Source of the DNA: Polydactylus sextarius
Lineage: Eukaryota; Chordata; Actinopteri; Polynemidae
Reading direction: 5' to 3'
Assembly: GCA_016801845.1 (NCBI GenBank)
Contig: CM028909.1
Coordinates: 7,982,813 to 8,046,812, forward strand
DNA: 64,000 bases
The notes under the pieces were generated by a model, which saw only the letters and a program-made list of their open reading frames with translations, did no database searches and had not been told where the DNA came from. Both the position numbers and the translations under genes were made by a program. Within the stretch, counting starts at the first letter, position 1, and every line of letters begins with the position of its first letter. Positions 11,930 to 23,890 of the stretch are shown piece after piece.

Positions 11930-13161
11930 CTATCATGGGATACATAGATAGCATAAAGCTGTGCACACAGGAAAATAAAAACACTTTCTTAAAAGAAACT
12001 TGAAACCTCAGCGTAATACACACTCTTTCTCTGGGCTGCTGACTCTATGACATAAATATTCTGGGCTCAATTCAGAACCCATTCAGTTTAACAGAAGACT
12101 TCAAAGATACACACTCAAATGCAAACTAAAACCCTCTTCATTACTGCAGAAGTGTCAGCTCGCTGTTAGGAAAATGATTATTTATACTCAAAAAGTGTTC
12201 AGTGCAATTAGAGCACTGCAAACAGATGGAAACTCTAAACATCTTTCAACATTTTTGTTGCTTATTACACCGCATGACACTGCTTTAAGGTCAAAATCTG
12301 TGCACCAATACATGAAGATGGGTTAGACCTAATCTGTGCTGCTTACATTAGGTACTGCCGTGGCTTTAATCACTCATAACGCCCCCAAATTTCATTCTCC
12401 TTGTGACTGAAGAAATGAACCAGTCGTGAAGGATATGAGAGGTCATAATTTTAACCTTTCCAATAGCAGATGAAGTGAGGTTGAGCAAGAGGCTAAATGT
12501 AAATCACCCTGAGGAGCATGATTTCTGCCTTAAGCTTGTGTGTTCATGTGTGTCTTTGCAAATCTTTTACCTGCAAACACATTTATATGCCGGTGGACGA
12601 GAGAAGCATTAACCTTGGCACTTTTAACACACCTGTGATGACAGAGTGAAAAAGAGCACGAGCAAGCTGAGGCTTCCACCGCCATCCTGTCTGCACTCTA
12701 CCATCCCAACGCCTTTTGCCCTTTTCCTGGGCTGTCACAGAAAAACTATAGAATAACACCTCTCGAATCCTTATCCAAACACAGACAAATCCCCCGTCAA
12801 CCCTGGCCCCAGCTCTGACAGGATGATCTGCGTTGCACAGCAACAGGAAGTGTGCGCTGTCCATCAGAGCGCAGTCCCCTTCGAGTAACCTCCACACTTG
12901 CCCTGGTTGTGTAAATGATCACTCATTTGATAAACGTGTTTTTTTAACGTGGACTGTTCAGAAGATTAGTCACTGCTTGGTAATGCAATGTAACTGTCAG
13001 TAACCTACTTCAAATCTGTTGGAAGGCATTTGTGGAATGAGCGCAATTATCCATCATCGGCAGGTTTCCAAAGCCACATCACCTTTTCATGAGAAGCCTA
13101 TAAATCCTCCTTCTGCATGTATACGTGTGCGTGAGTATGCATGTGTGTTAAAGTGACTTAC
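11930..13161 (-). other. scube3: scube3 intron 5
   Basis: A 1.2-kb intron between the EGF4 and EGF5 exons, with donor GTAAGT at the EGF4 exon. No mobile element, microsatellite or additional exon was recognised. Confidence 0.75.
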
Positions 13162-13308
13162 ATTTGCAGTCCTTCATGTTACGGGTGAGTTGGAATCCAG
13201 GTCGACACTCGCAGGAGATGCCACCCTTCTGTGTTTCCCTGCAGATGTGTGCACAGCCATGATTCTTGTCCATGCAGGTGGATCCCTCCTTTGTGCCTTC
13301 TAGTTGCA
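13162..13308 (-). CDS. scube3: scube3 exon 5, EGF-like module 4
   Basis: It encodes a linker VQLEGTKEG followed by the six-cysteine module STCMDKNHGCAHIC ... NMKDCK. MDKNHGCAHICRET, KGG and CECRPGF are the conserved SCUBE block; CECRPGF-LT and DCKLT match SCUBE3 (SCUBE1 has CDCRPGFDLA and DCTLT). There is no calcium-binding D-x-D-E-C start. The acceptor is TTTCACAG|TG and the donor GCAAAT|GTAAGT, giving 147 bases, phase 1/1. The linker is where SCUBE proteins vary most, and this one (QLEGTKEGS) is unlike the mammalian EEGMN form. Confidence 0.92.
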
Positions 13309-15804
13309 CTGTGAAAGATAAACAGTGAATAAAAAAGATTTTAAGAGTCTTTTTTAACCAAACATCATTCAATAAACTAAGAATTTAATTAGACATTACC
13401 AAGCTGGCATGAGGATTAAAAATGCTTAAATGCCTGTCACGCATTCTGACCCTCAGTCACATATATGCCTACTGCTGGTGACTGACATGCCCTGTGTTGG
13501 AACACGCTCACTCGTTTCAGGCTATAAAAAGGAGGCTGCCTACAGAAAGGATAAAACTCCCAGCAGGAGCTGATCCTGTAGACCTGTAATTTTAATTGAG
13601 GTAATCCCCCATAAAGAAAAGAAAAGAAAAGAGGAACACCTTGAAAAAATTAACTTCTTGGTTAAATTCTCCCTGCAGAAATGGGAATTCAAAAGGAATT
13701 GCACTAAACTCAGGGCGTCAGTGAAGCACTTCAATAAGAATGTGAATCCAGAAAGCACAAAATGAAGATGTTATTGGAAGAAAAAAGGGTATTTAATTAT
13801 TGAGAGCTTTACTAAATATGGTTACATAAAGATGCATAATTTCTGTGTGAGGTATAAATGCTTGATGAGGAGGTACAACAGTCTCCCGGTGTGTATTTGA
13901 CTTGAGACCCTAATGTCGTGAATTATGACACAAATGGACGCAGCGCTGCCTCTGCTTTGCTGTGAACTGTAATAAAGCTGCTACTTTCGCGGCAGAGCAG
14001 CTGATATTTGACTTATTCGTTGTGAAACCCTGCCACCACTACAGATGCAGTGACAAACCCCAGCTCTCTGGCTCATTAAAAACCAAACAGATCTCTTTTT
14101 CCGTCTCTGCTGGGGGAACAGGGAGGCAGCGTGCAGGAAGACATCTCCATTAATGTCTCATTAAATCTGCTATCACACTGAAGGGTGTTTGGAGGTCTAA
14201 CTTTCTTAATTAGCCAACTTTTTTGCTGTAAATTTACACATTTGCATATGTGTGTGGGAATGTCACCTAGTAAAGCTAATATAACCTTGTGCACTGTTCA
14301 TCTAGAGTCCAAACGTAATGTATCAGTCTTGACTGTGTGTTGTCATGTATTTTTTATGTAGATGCCTCCAGGGCAACACAAAGAGGCAATCTCAGCTCAA
14401 CACAAACTGGTTTACTGAACTTTCTATTCTTAATTACATTCTTTGTACTTTAAATTCTGCTACCATAACCTCTTTTAATTATGCTCGGTTGTTTTCACCA
14501 GAATTCAACCTTTTCTGTATGTCCATTTATAGCTCCTGTGTTCAACACAATGTGAAAGTCTGACAGAGAATTCTGACCCTCTGGTTAAATACTTTCCATC
14601 ACTTTGAGTCTGTCAACAAGTGTCACAAGGTTATACGATCCTCTGTGATGTCTCCTGCCTGAGCTTTTGTCATTTCTTGCAGATAGGATGAGAGATCAGA
14701 CACCAAACTATAGCATCGGCCTTCTCTGCAACACAAACGCAGGGGCTTCAACTCCAAGGGCAAAAGGAATAAAGGCAAGCCGCGGCCGAGTGAAGTGAAC
14801 ATGAAGGAGCATCAGCAGAACAGCTGCTTTAAAGTGCTGCATATTTCACAGAGGGAGCCATGTGGATAGTTGAGTAGCATATGGAATTCAGTGGTCGCTT
14901 CTCTCGGCTTTGGGTATCTCCGAGGCCAGCACAAGAATCAGACAACCTATGAAGTTAACAGAGGATTAAATTTCCAACTACGTATTCCCAAAGGGCTAAA
15001 GATTACTTACTAAAGTTGTATTATGCATCCCAAAACTCACATCACTCCACCCTCATTTTTATGCAACCCCTCTAGCAGACTGCTACAGACCCATCCATCA
15101 ATAACATGTCAAGCTGGGGCCAGAACCTGGGCCTTCATCTCTCCTAGGACCAATAAAAGCCTAAGTGTTGACACAATGGCCCTTTTCTCCAGACCAGGCC
15201 CAGCTATCATCCATGGTGTGCTGTTCCCTCTAACTGGCAGCCAAAGGCCTCCAGGTTTTATCATCACTAAATGATGGGAAGCAGAAAGAAAAACATCCAT
15301 TCATAAGGAGGAGGAGGAAATAAAAAAACGCTAGATCATACATGCCACGATCCACTAAAACAATCTGCTGACCCATAAAACATAACTCTATATGTAGAAA
15401 CTAATAAAAACTATCACAGGCTACTTTATGGGCAGAGAGCGGTACAGGAAATAGAGTCCAAAGTCTTGGAAATGAGAAGGAATCTTTTCAAATAGCTACC
15501 AAGGGACAAAACCGAGTGGATATAGGTTTTCACATGGCTCAATACAGAAAGTCATCATCAAAACAACTGTACTTATGACAAAAAGGGAACACTGCAATTA
15601 ACCAAGAAAACAAATGGGAGTGTTCCCTCTGTGAGGCAGCCACAACTTTATCCTCCCAGGACAGGTCATGACCTCTGTGTTCAACACTACGAGTGCTGCT
15701 GTTGCCAGAAGTCAATAAATCTCTTGCTTGACTAGTGTATGTCTTCAATAAAGAGTTTGCTATTCTGGAAAAAAACACAATTCTGTAAAATTGGTTGTAC
15801 TGTT

Positions 15805-15897
15805 TTTTGCTGAGAGTTAGATTAGAAAATCAATGTCAATCTATTAACTCTACACGCAATATGAAGCTACAACAAGCTGCCAGTTGTTTTTAGCTCA
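15805..15897 (+). repeat. fish foldback-type interspersed repeat (family A), partial
   Basis: TGAGAGTTAGATTAGAAAATC followed by CAATATGAAGCTACAACAAGC matches the arm consensus also found at 32080-32320 (GAGAGTTAAAATGAG, AATATGAAGCTACCACCAGC). The copy is decayed and only one arm is present. Confidence 0.55.
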
Positions 15898-18800
15898 GTC
15901 ACTAGAATCAGCTGAATCCTGATGAAAATAACTAAACATGTTTTATGTTTTGCAGAAAATAGCATGATCGTGTATGATTCCTTCACTCAAATCATCAAAA
16001 TAAGTTCTCAGGGCTTTTAATATTGCAAAATTAGTGCAAATACACTTTAGTAGTTCTCATTATATTTTCAACCCAGTTAGATTTTGTTGATCACACCAGA
16101 TTTCCACTACTTACTTTTCCTATTTGTGCTTAAAGAAATGTCAGAGTGATCCTCTGTAGATAAACTGTTCACTGTAAGTTGTTTTTTTTTCGATCTCTCT
16201 TGTAGCCAAATCAATTTGTGTTAGTCACTGAGTTAGTGAAACTTCTATTTACTGCGTGAGATGTGAGAACAGCCTTAGCCCCTGCAGGACATCACATTAA
16301 GTACAGGTCACATAAGGATTTACTGACGACGGCGACTCCTGTCGGCGAGTCAGTCTAAACGGATAGTCCTTTGGGGAGACTGATTGGAGCACCAATTACT
16401 ATCTAAGGCAGTGGCTGATAAATTAAACTCTGAACAGTTTCTCTAAGTCTCTTAAAACAAGACCAGGACTTAATACACTAAAAATAAAACTACTGAAAAC
16501 ATACATGTTTTCTGACAGTAAAACATCTGTGTGCAAGAAAAGGATTCATGCACAACCACATGTTGTGCACAGGAGTTACAGACTCCGTAAGACCTGCAGA
16601 CCAAAAATACAACAACAATAAACTTTCAATAACAGGGTATGTAGCATGACATGAGGAATTGTGCAAAAGAAGAAAAGTTAACATGGGTGCTCCAACTGAG
16701 ATGCCGACTTCTGTGATCCTCAAACAAAAGATCCAAGGAGGCCACAAGTTCTTCACCGCAGTGCTGCAAGCTCTCAAAAACCTGAGACCCATGTAGTGGA
16801 GAGACTGAAACAATGGAGCTGAAAGTAGTGGAAGGCATGCCAAGGGTTTATAGTCTGCTCTGAGTGCTGGGGGGCAGTGAAAAGAGGGCTCATGGTCCAG
16901 ATTGAGCGGCTGTCTTGCGTCTCTGAGGGGAGATGGTCCCCTCTTTGCTCAACACTGGCTGGAGAACATTAAGCAGCAAGCTAGTGTTGGTTGGTTGCAA
17001 ACTGAAAAGAAGGGGCCTAAGTATGGAGCCACCACACTATTAAAGCAACATTCCTTCCTCTTAGATAATGGGCCCTTAAAAGTTTTAATAGGAGGATAAA
17101 AATGTCAGCGCATGGAAAGGAGAATGGGAAAGGAGCTGAACCGGATTGGGTTGGGCTGGGCTGCGATGCAGATGGTCAGACGCAGCAATGGGGCAGCCAG
17201 CCGGTCAAGGAACTAACTCTTCCCCACTGACTCTGTTCATAGAGAGCAGACAGAAGCCATCCAAGTGCTACTGTTTGGTCTGATGTACAAGCTCTGATTT
17301 TCTCCAGCTCCCAAAGGCCTTGTTGCAACTGCTCATTTCGCTCCCTGCCACTGCAAGTATAAACAACCCGAAAATGGAAAAGACAGCAGAGTGCATTCTG
17401 GACAGATACATGTCACTGAAAAAGTGCTTAATGTACAACTTTTATTAGTATATTATGCTCCTGAGATCGAAACAAACCACACAGATTTAGTATTTGCTGT
17501 GTTCCAACCTCAAACTGGTACATAGTTAAAATGAAGTACTTTAAGTGAAACAGAAAGAGGCACAGTAGATATCTTCACAGATAAGAATCTTATCTGTAGC
17601 AGTGATGGCATATGAAGTCGTATATTGTGGATACTGTGTGTGCGTGCATGTAAGAATACTTGCATTACTGCACATGTATGTACTGACATAAGTTTATTTG
17701 CATAATGTATGCACGTTGCATGGGCATTTGTGTGTCTGCCCATCTGTGTCAGCGATTGTTGTGCAGCACCTGCTGAGGACGTTGCCACTCTCCCCTTCAC
17801 TCCTCCATTCATTCTTTCAAGGTCACCTGACTGTGCATTCCCAAAGGAGGCAGACATCCTCACAACAGAGCAGAAAACACGGCAACCGAGCACATCCAAG
17901 CTGCAAGCTTTCTTTAATATAGAGATACAAAAGATATGAGATACAGTGTGTTATTACAGAGCAGCATTCTTTCCTAAATCAAAGGGAGAGGCAACTAAAG
18001 AAGGCGTCTGTCTGTGCAGAGCTCAGTCTGGCCCTCATGGTTAAAGCCATAACAGCCAAGTGTTAGTGGAAAAACCCCACTGGCACTCAGGCAGTCCGCA
18101 GCAGCATGCTGGGCTGGCCGGCTTAGAGATGGCCTTCAACAAACCCACGAGCAAGAGGGATGCCCATCTCAAATGAGGTACGGAGAATTCAGTGGCAAGG
18201 CAGCCAACATTTACTAAAGCCCTAGCCACTGATGTATATTTGTTCAAGGGTGGGGGTGAAAGGGTGGGGGGCATGGGGCCTGTGAAAGTCTGGACAAAGA
18301 GGGAAGATGAGGGGAGATAATGTCGGACAGAGAGAGCAGGGAGAAAGGCGAGGACAGAGGAGGAGTGGACGAAAGTTTTTCTTTTATATCTTTGTCTCTG
18401 CTGCTGAACTTGCAGGAGAGAAACTTAGTAGGTAGCAATGGAAGCACGACGCGTACCTTTTGCTCCACTTCCCTAGAATAGGAAAAGAGCCTGGTTATAC
18501 GGTTGGGCTGCAGAGCAATGGAGCAGTGACTTCTGCACTTGTAAAAACAGTTCTGTGGCCAATGCACAGACAGGCAGGCCTGCTGAGAACCACCAAGGGG
18601 AACATGTAAGAGCAATGTCAGCTCCTGCACAGTGGGACGGCCACACAGCACAAGACAAAAACACACAGAAAAACCCACAAGCTCCTTATCACAAACACAA
18701 CTGGCTATATATTTGACTTTAAATCATTAAACACTGTATCAGAGGAATTATGGAAATTGGCTCTTTAACAGCACATGACTTCATGAGACTGAAATGTTCA

Positions 18801-19380
18801 ACAGTAGTCTGCTAAATGGATATTACATTGTAACAAAGTAGGTTATTTTCTTTAAGGAAAAAAATGAAACAATAAAACAGGGTTCAATGACATTCTACCT
18901 GATTTTATACAGAAAGAATGTCATGGCTACAGAGTAAATCCGTCTGAGTATACGATGCTGACGTTTAGTTTGGATTTGATTGTATTTATTGGAAAATTCA
19001 AGGCACTTCTGTAGCTCCGGTTATTACAGATGCTGCAGTTCTGGCCGGCATCCTGCAGCCGACATGCCACGGTCTGCATCTAAATGTCATAACAGAACGT
19101 GTCTGAATTTGCCTGCAGCAGGATTAAATTGAAAATTATTACATTATGTGCTTGTGTGAGTCAGTGTGTATGCCATTATGTCAATCATATCCACTGTATT
19201 CAGATTTGTATTTGAGAAAAAGACAGACTGACGGAGACTGAGAGGAGATTAGCTGCTCTAGGGGTAACAACCCCTTTGGGAAGCTAATGAAAATTGTAAA
19301 CACAGGAAGAGGTTTTCATTGACAAAGTAAACATTTCCTGGAAAGACAAGGCCTACTGTACAAAAAAAGAGAGCTCCACT

Positions 19381-19410
19381 TACACCGATCAGCCACAACA
19401 TTAAAAGCAG
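19381..19410 (+). repeat. Tc1/mariner-type terminal fragment
   Basis: TACACCGATCAGCCACAACA followed by TTAAAAGCAG is very close to the terminal sequence TACACCGATCAGCCATAACATTAAAACCAC of a common vertebrate Tc1/mariner element. I see no partner end and no transposase sequence within reach, so this is a solitary terminal remnant. Confidence 0.65.
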
Positions 19411-22400
19411 TATCTATTTTTTTTAAGTTGTAGTAAGTTTTACAGTGTAGATCATCAGCCAGGTGAATGATAGAGAACAACAACACACACCACATTTTAA
19501 TATGATAAATATATATGAATCAGTATGAATATATTGTGATGTATTCATCCTCAACTAGGACTGTAATGATTATCTGAGGAACATCAAATCCAACCCATTC
19601 ATTCTGATGGTTTTCTGTAGATATGACTGACCTGTTTGATCCTATCCAGTAAAATATATGCTTCTATGATAGACTTCTTTCATAACTTGAGTTATGTTCA
19701 CCAGTTTGTGAGTGCAGACTTTGGAGACTTGAGACCAGTGTCCTATTAATGTCAGCAGGTAGTTAAAGGTGACTGTCAAGCCTCTGGGCTCATGTAATCC
19801 CAGTTCTCCCTTCATTGAGCTTCAGACAGTAATATAATCATCAGCCCGGTGTGAACCTTCAGACTCTTCACTGATATCCACGACTTTCTGCACAATGCCA
19901 GCCACATTTATGACATATTCATTACCAGAGTGACAGTAAGGAGGGTGGCGGGCTTGATCCAGATGACTCAACTTCTTGTTAAAAGTTACATCTCTCCTTT
20001 GGTTTCAACATGTTTGGTTCTCCTGTCTCACTATGAATTCTACTAGATCTCTTCTCTCAAATCACATAATCACATTTGGTGTCTTTTGAGCTGAAGACAA
20101 AAACGACTGAATGTATGAGTTTCTATACGTGACTTACATAACAGCCCATCAGTGCACACTTAAGGTAATTGCCCTACCGGATATTCAAAAATGCAGAGAA
20201 CTAAAATTATGGACGTGTGGGTTGACTGAGCCTGAAATTCCTAAATTCCAATGTGCTGGATCCCATCTCACGCACATATGTCCCTGTTATCCTCCTATAT
20301 AAAAGAGACAATAAATCAAATGCAAAGCAGTGGAACCCTTCTTGACCTAAATGGCATTCCTATCAACCACTAAGCACCCTGGCTGCCCTTTCAAAGGCTT
20401 TATTTCTTGACTGGAAGAAATGTTTGGGGAAAATAAATGAACTGTTACATTTTGGCCAGCTAGACGATGGAGCCTTCATTTGGCCGGAGTTATTCCTGTT
20501 CAGGGGGGCAGGGGCAGGTCTAATAAGAGACAGGCCAGCAGCAGCCTTGTCATTAGCTGAGAGGCTGGCAGACCCCTGCTGCCTAATTGGCACAGACTCA
20601 CTGCTAACAAGGGCTTCCTACCAGCAGGGGAAACAGACTGGTAGCGCCATGCACTGCAGTGACTAGTTCTCCAACGTCCCCAGAAAGACTCACAGAAGTT
20701 GTCCAGGGAACACCTGACCCATTAATGAAAGAAATGGAGAGCTGATGTCTTTTTAATGAGAACAATAAAGCTCATGAGCAAACTGCACCCCAGGCTTTGG
20801 TCTTTAAGAAGAGCCTTGGCAGAATGGATGGAGGGTTGCGTTTAAAATGACTTGGCGGGGAGATTAGATCACTTTTAATTTTCTCAATGATTTTTTTCCC
20901 TTTCAGAGCCACTTGCACATAATTTTTCAGTAAGCGGAGAGGAGCGATGTTTGCAGCAATTCTGCAGACTTATCGTCCAATAACTTGGCGAAGCCACTTC
21001 CTCAGCACTTCCATTTTCCTCCAGACACACAGTGTAATAAGAGCAGTAATAATAAGCAGATGAGTAGTTGTTCTGTCTGTTAGTCTTTCAAAAATAATGA
21101 AACAATGACGGGGCAGATATCTGATGAGTGAAGGAAGTTTATAGATTGATGGCAGCCTTAATCTCGCGATCCAAATGGGTCTCATCTGGGAGCAATAAAG
21201 GCAAAATTAATATAAAAATGGAAGATTAACAAGAACCAAAGGCATTTATCATGACAGAAAAAGGAGAAAGGAAGTGAAAAAGAGACAGAGGGAGTTGAGC
21301 CAGACTGGGCTGGTGCTAACAGTCTGTTTCTGACACCACTGATATAGTTGTGGTGCTTTGAAACACATGATCTAGCTTTTCACTCCACTGAAATAACACT
21401 GCGTTGATGAAATGTAAACATTGACAGTTCACCAGGCCAGACTGATCTCATAACCAGACTTGCGAGATCCCCTGTTCACCATCCGGAGTATTCAGGAACA
21501 TCAGAATCTGATGACTCCCAGCATGAGTAGTTATCTCACAAAAGATGGAGGAGAGATGAAGAGACACTCGGATCCAGCTGTACATGTTGTCCCTGAATGA
21601 GAAGCTGTTTAAAATCACAAGGAACCAAAAAGACTTGTGACGCAGTCACAGCACCAAACTGTCTCAGCTGAGGAATCTGACGACAGCTGGATAATTACTC
21701 CTCGAATAAACGTGATTGGTGATAGTGATAGCAGCTGTTTGTTTTCTCTGATGTTGTTGTTCACAGCAATGAAAAAAAATGTACTGAACAAAGTACAGAG
21801 GCCGGGCACGCCTGTGATACGTGCCGCCACTCTGAGAAATGTGAGAAACTATGGCATAAATACACCACAGAGAAGAGAAAACCAGAAGGACTCAGATTTT
21901 CCAGATGTTATGTAAATGTACACAATTCAATGTGTTTCTGAAATTAAAGACCATGGACCAAATGCCCAGATGAAGATTTCGAAAAACAAGCAACCATGGA
22001 AACTTCTTGTTGAATTAAACTTAATGGGATAGAAGTTTCCACAAATGTGTTGCACTTGCTTTGTTTTCATTTTCAGCCCAGTTCACTTCTGGGGAATGAG
22101 CCGGTATTTCATCACGTGAAGCCTCCATCTAGTTCTTTTCTTTTCTAGTTTTTGGGTCATTATGTTGCAACAAACGTCAGGATACCTGTAAGAACTGTTT
22201 CAATGAACTTTCAAGGATTTTCATTTTTTCCGTTTTGCTGCACAAAAAACTGCAAGTTAACCAGTTCTTAATCCTTGAAAAAGGCCGTTTTTAAGGTTTT
22301 TCACTAGACTTAAACCACTTAAACTGACTGGTACTGTATATTATTGTGACTAATGTGGATTTGTTACAAACTAAACACACTGTGCCATTGTTTTACAGAA

Positions 22401-22762
22401 TTGTACAATTCAGTCACTGAAGGACATTGCTCCAATACAATGTGCCAAATTGAAGGTATTTTCCCAAAACCTTGCTTTGTTTTTAACACAGCAATGAGGT
22501 TTTGAATGCATGTATGTTCGCATTGTTCCTGTGTCTGATGAGTAAACCTCAGAGCAGGTTGGCTGTGTACTTTCTCTTGTCACATCTCCATCCCACAGGA
22601 ATGCTTGAAAAACAGGAGGTGTGTCTGCCCGAGGCTACACCTTTAATTGTTTTCTCTGCTCACAGTCCCCCATGGGCCACTTTTATGCCCTAAAATGCTG
22701 CCAAGCACTAGATTGGTTGAATTTAAAAGGGTCAGTGGAATTAAAAAGAGATTTATCCCCTT

Positions 22763-22767
<5 letters not shown>

Positions 22768-22839
<72 letters not shown>
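22768..22839. repeat. compound (TA)n(GA)n microsatellite
   Basis: About 45 bases of TA repeat pass directly into about 27 bases of GA repeat. It is in intron 4, roughly 280 bases downstream of the EGF3 exon on the transcribed strand. Confidence 0.97.
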
Positions 22840-22845
<6 letters not shown>

Positions 22846-23054
22846 CTCACTCAACATTTCTCACCTTTCATTTAGACCTGTTAGGACTGATCCCATTTTT
22901 AGATTAAATCTATAAAACTCTTCAAATGTGACTAGATCTGAGCATCTACACATTATTTACAACAGTGAGCATCCGCCACATTCGATTACATTCAACCAAA
23001 AGTCAAATTCACCTCCACTACTCAACTTATATCCTGCTATTTTAAATAAATCAT

Positions 23055-23056
<2 letters not shown>

Positions 23057-23113
<57 letters not shown>
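23057..23113. repeat. (CA)n repeat next to the exon 4 splice donor
   Basis: A 57-base GT tract on plus, read as CA repeats in the scube3 transcript. It starts six bases into intron 4: the donor is AAAG|GTTAATCACACAC. CA repeats close to a 5' splice site are known binding targets of hnRNP L and can change exon inclusion. A role here is inferred from position only. Confidence 0.97.
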
Positions 23114-23114
<1 letters not shown>

Positions 23115-23119
23115 TTAAC

Positions 23120-23254
23120 CTTTAGGCCTCTGGATACAGGTATGCTGGTTGTCACTCAGGAGGAATCCTTCTCTGCAGCGGCACTCATAGCTGCCCATCA
23201 TGTTGACACAAATCTGTTGGCATCCTCCATTTCCTTCCGAGCACTCATCCACAT
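23120..23254 (-). CDS. scube3: scube3 exon 4, calcium-binding EGF-like module 3
   Basis: It encodes DVDECSEGNGGCQQIC ... LLSDNQHTCIQRPK, a six-cysteine module with a calcium-binding start and the hydroxylation-type motif CVNMMGSYEC. VNMMGSYEC-CREGF and HTCIQRP are the SCUBE3 versions (SCUBE1: VNAMGSYECQCHSGF, CIHRS). The acceptor is GCGGCAG|ATGTG, with a purine-interrupted pyrimidine tract. The donor AAAG|GTTAAT departs from the GTRAGT consensus at several positions, so it is a weak 5' splice site. Length is 135 bases, phase 1/1. Confidence 0.94.
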
Positions 23255-23519
23255 CTGCCGCAGCCAAGACACAAAACAAAATTAATAAGATCACAGCGAG
23301 ACAGAACAAATACTGTCTGAAGGTTATCTGGGATCAAATCACTGCTCATTTTCATGGATACGTAGCTGTAGATCATAATCAGACATGGATGACAAAGATT
23401 TATATTCTGTGCCAATTTATAACAATTACTTTCTAAGTATAAGCAAAAGTGTGCGTTTACACCATTAAAAGTAAAACCAGAACTAGTAGAAGCATTGATT
23501 TGTTGCAGTTATATGACAT

Positions 23520-23890
23520 GTTATAGCATTGCTAGTCTACTTTACTGTTTTAACATGCTAACATTTGCTAATTGGAATTAGACACAGAGTACAGATACAG
23601 CTGGTGGGAACATGATTGGAATAGCAAGTATTTGGTTATAAAATAAATCATTAGACATTTAAATCTCAACCTTCTGTTTGTGTTGTATGGGGGAGAAAGG
23701 AGATCAGAAAAGTTGTTAAAATTCATCCTGTGATACACAAGAACATTCAGTACTAAATCTGATGGCGAGAGAGTTGTGGAGACATTTGATGTAAAACCAC
23801 AAATATGAAGCTTATTATGGGGCTAGGAACAAAAGTCAAGAGATCATCAGAAACATGAGGATTCATTCTTTGGTAATCATGAACGTAACT
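23520..23890 (+). repeat. common fish interspersed repeat (family C), decayed
   Basis: The order of phrases AACATGCTAACATTTGCTAA, GTATTTGGTTATAAA, AAAGTCAAGAGATCATCAG, GGATTCATTCTTTGG and ATCATGAAC follows a repeat abundant in percomorph introns, which usually continues with CATGAATGTCTGTAC. Pieces of the same family occur at about 35270-35345 and 37800-37895. I cannot name its class. Confidence 0.55.

Larger units (their letters stand above)
13309..23119 (-). other. scube3: scube3 intron 4 (9.8 kb)
   Basis: The intron between the EGF3 and EGF4 exons. It holds a copy of a foldback-type fish repeat (about 15805-15897), a one-sided Tc1/mariner end (19381-19410), an AT-rich to GA compound microsatellite (22768-22839) and a CA repeat abutting the EGF3 exon donor (23057-23113). 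A repeat-poor stretch at about 20340-20980 may be non-coding functional DNA. No extra exon is seen. Confidence 0.75.

Noticed and set aside
16490..16843. 117-codon frame rich in Leu/Cys on minus
   Set aside because: It looks hydrophobic but has no regular membrane segments, no conserved motif, and lies in the middle of intron 4.
18244..18678. 144-codon open frame on minus in intron 4
   Set aside because: It has a low-complexity Ser/Pro/Leu tail from a purine-rich tract on the other strand, no domain pattern, and no splice or start context. Best explained by chance.
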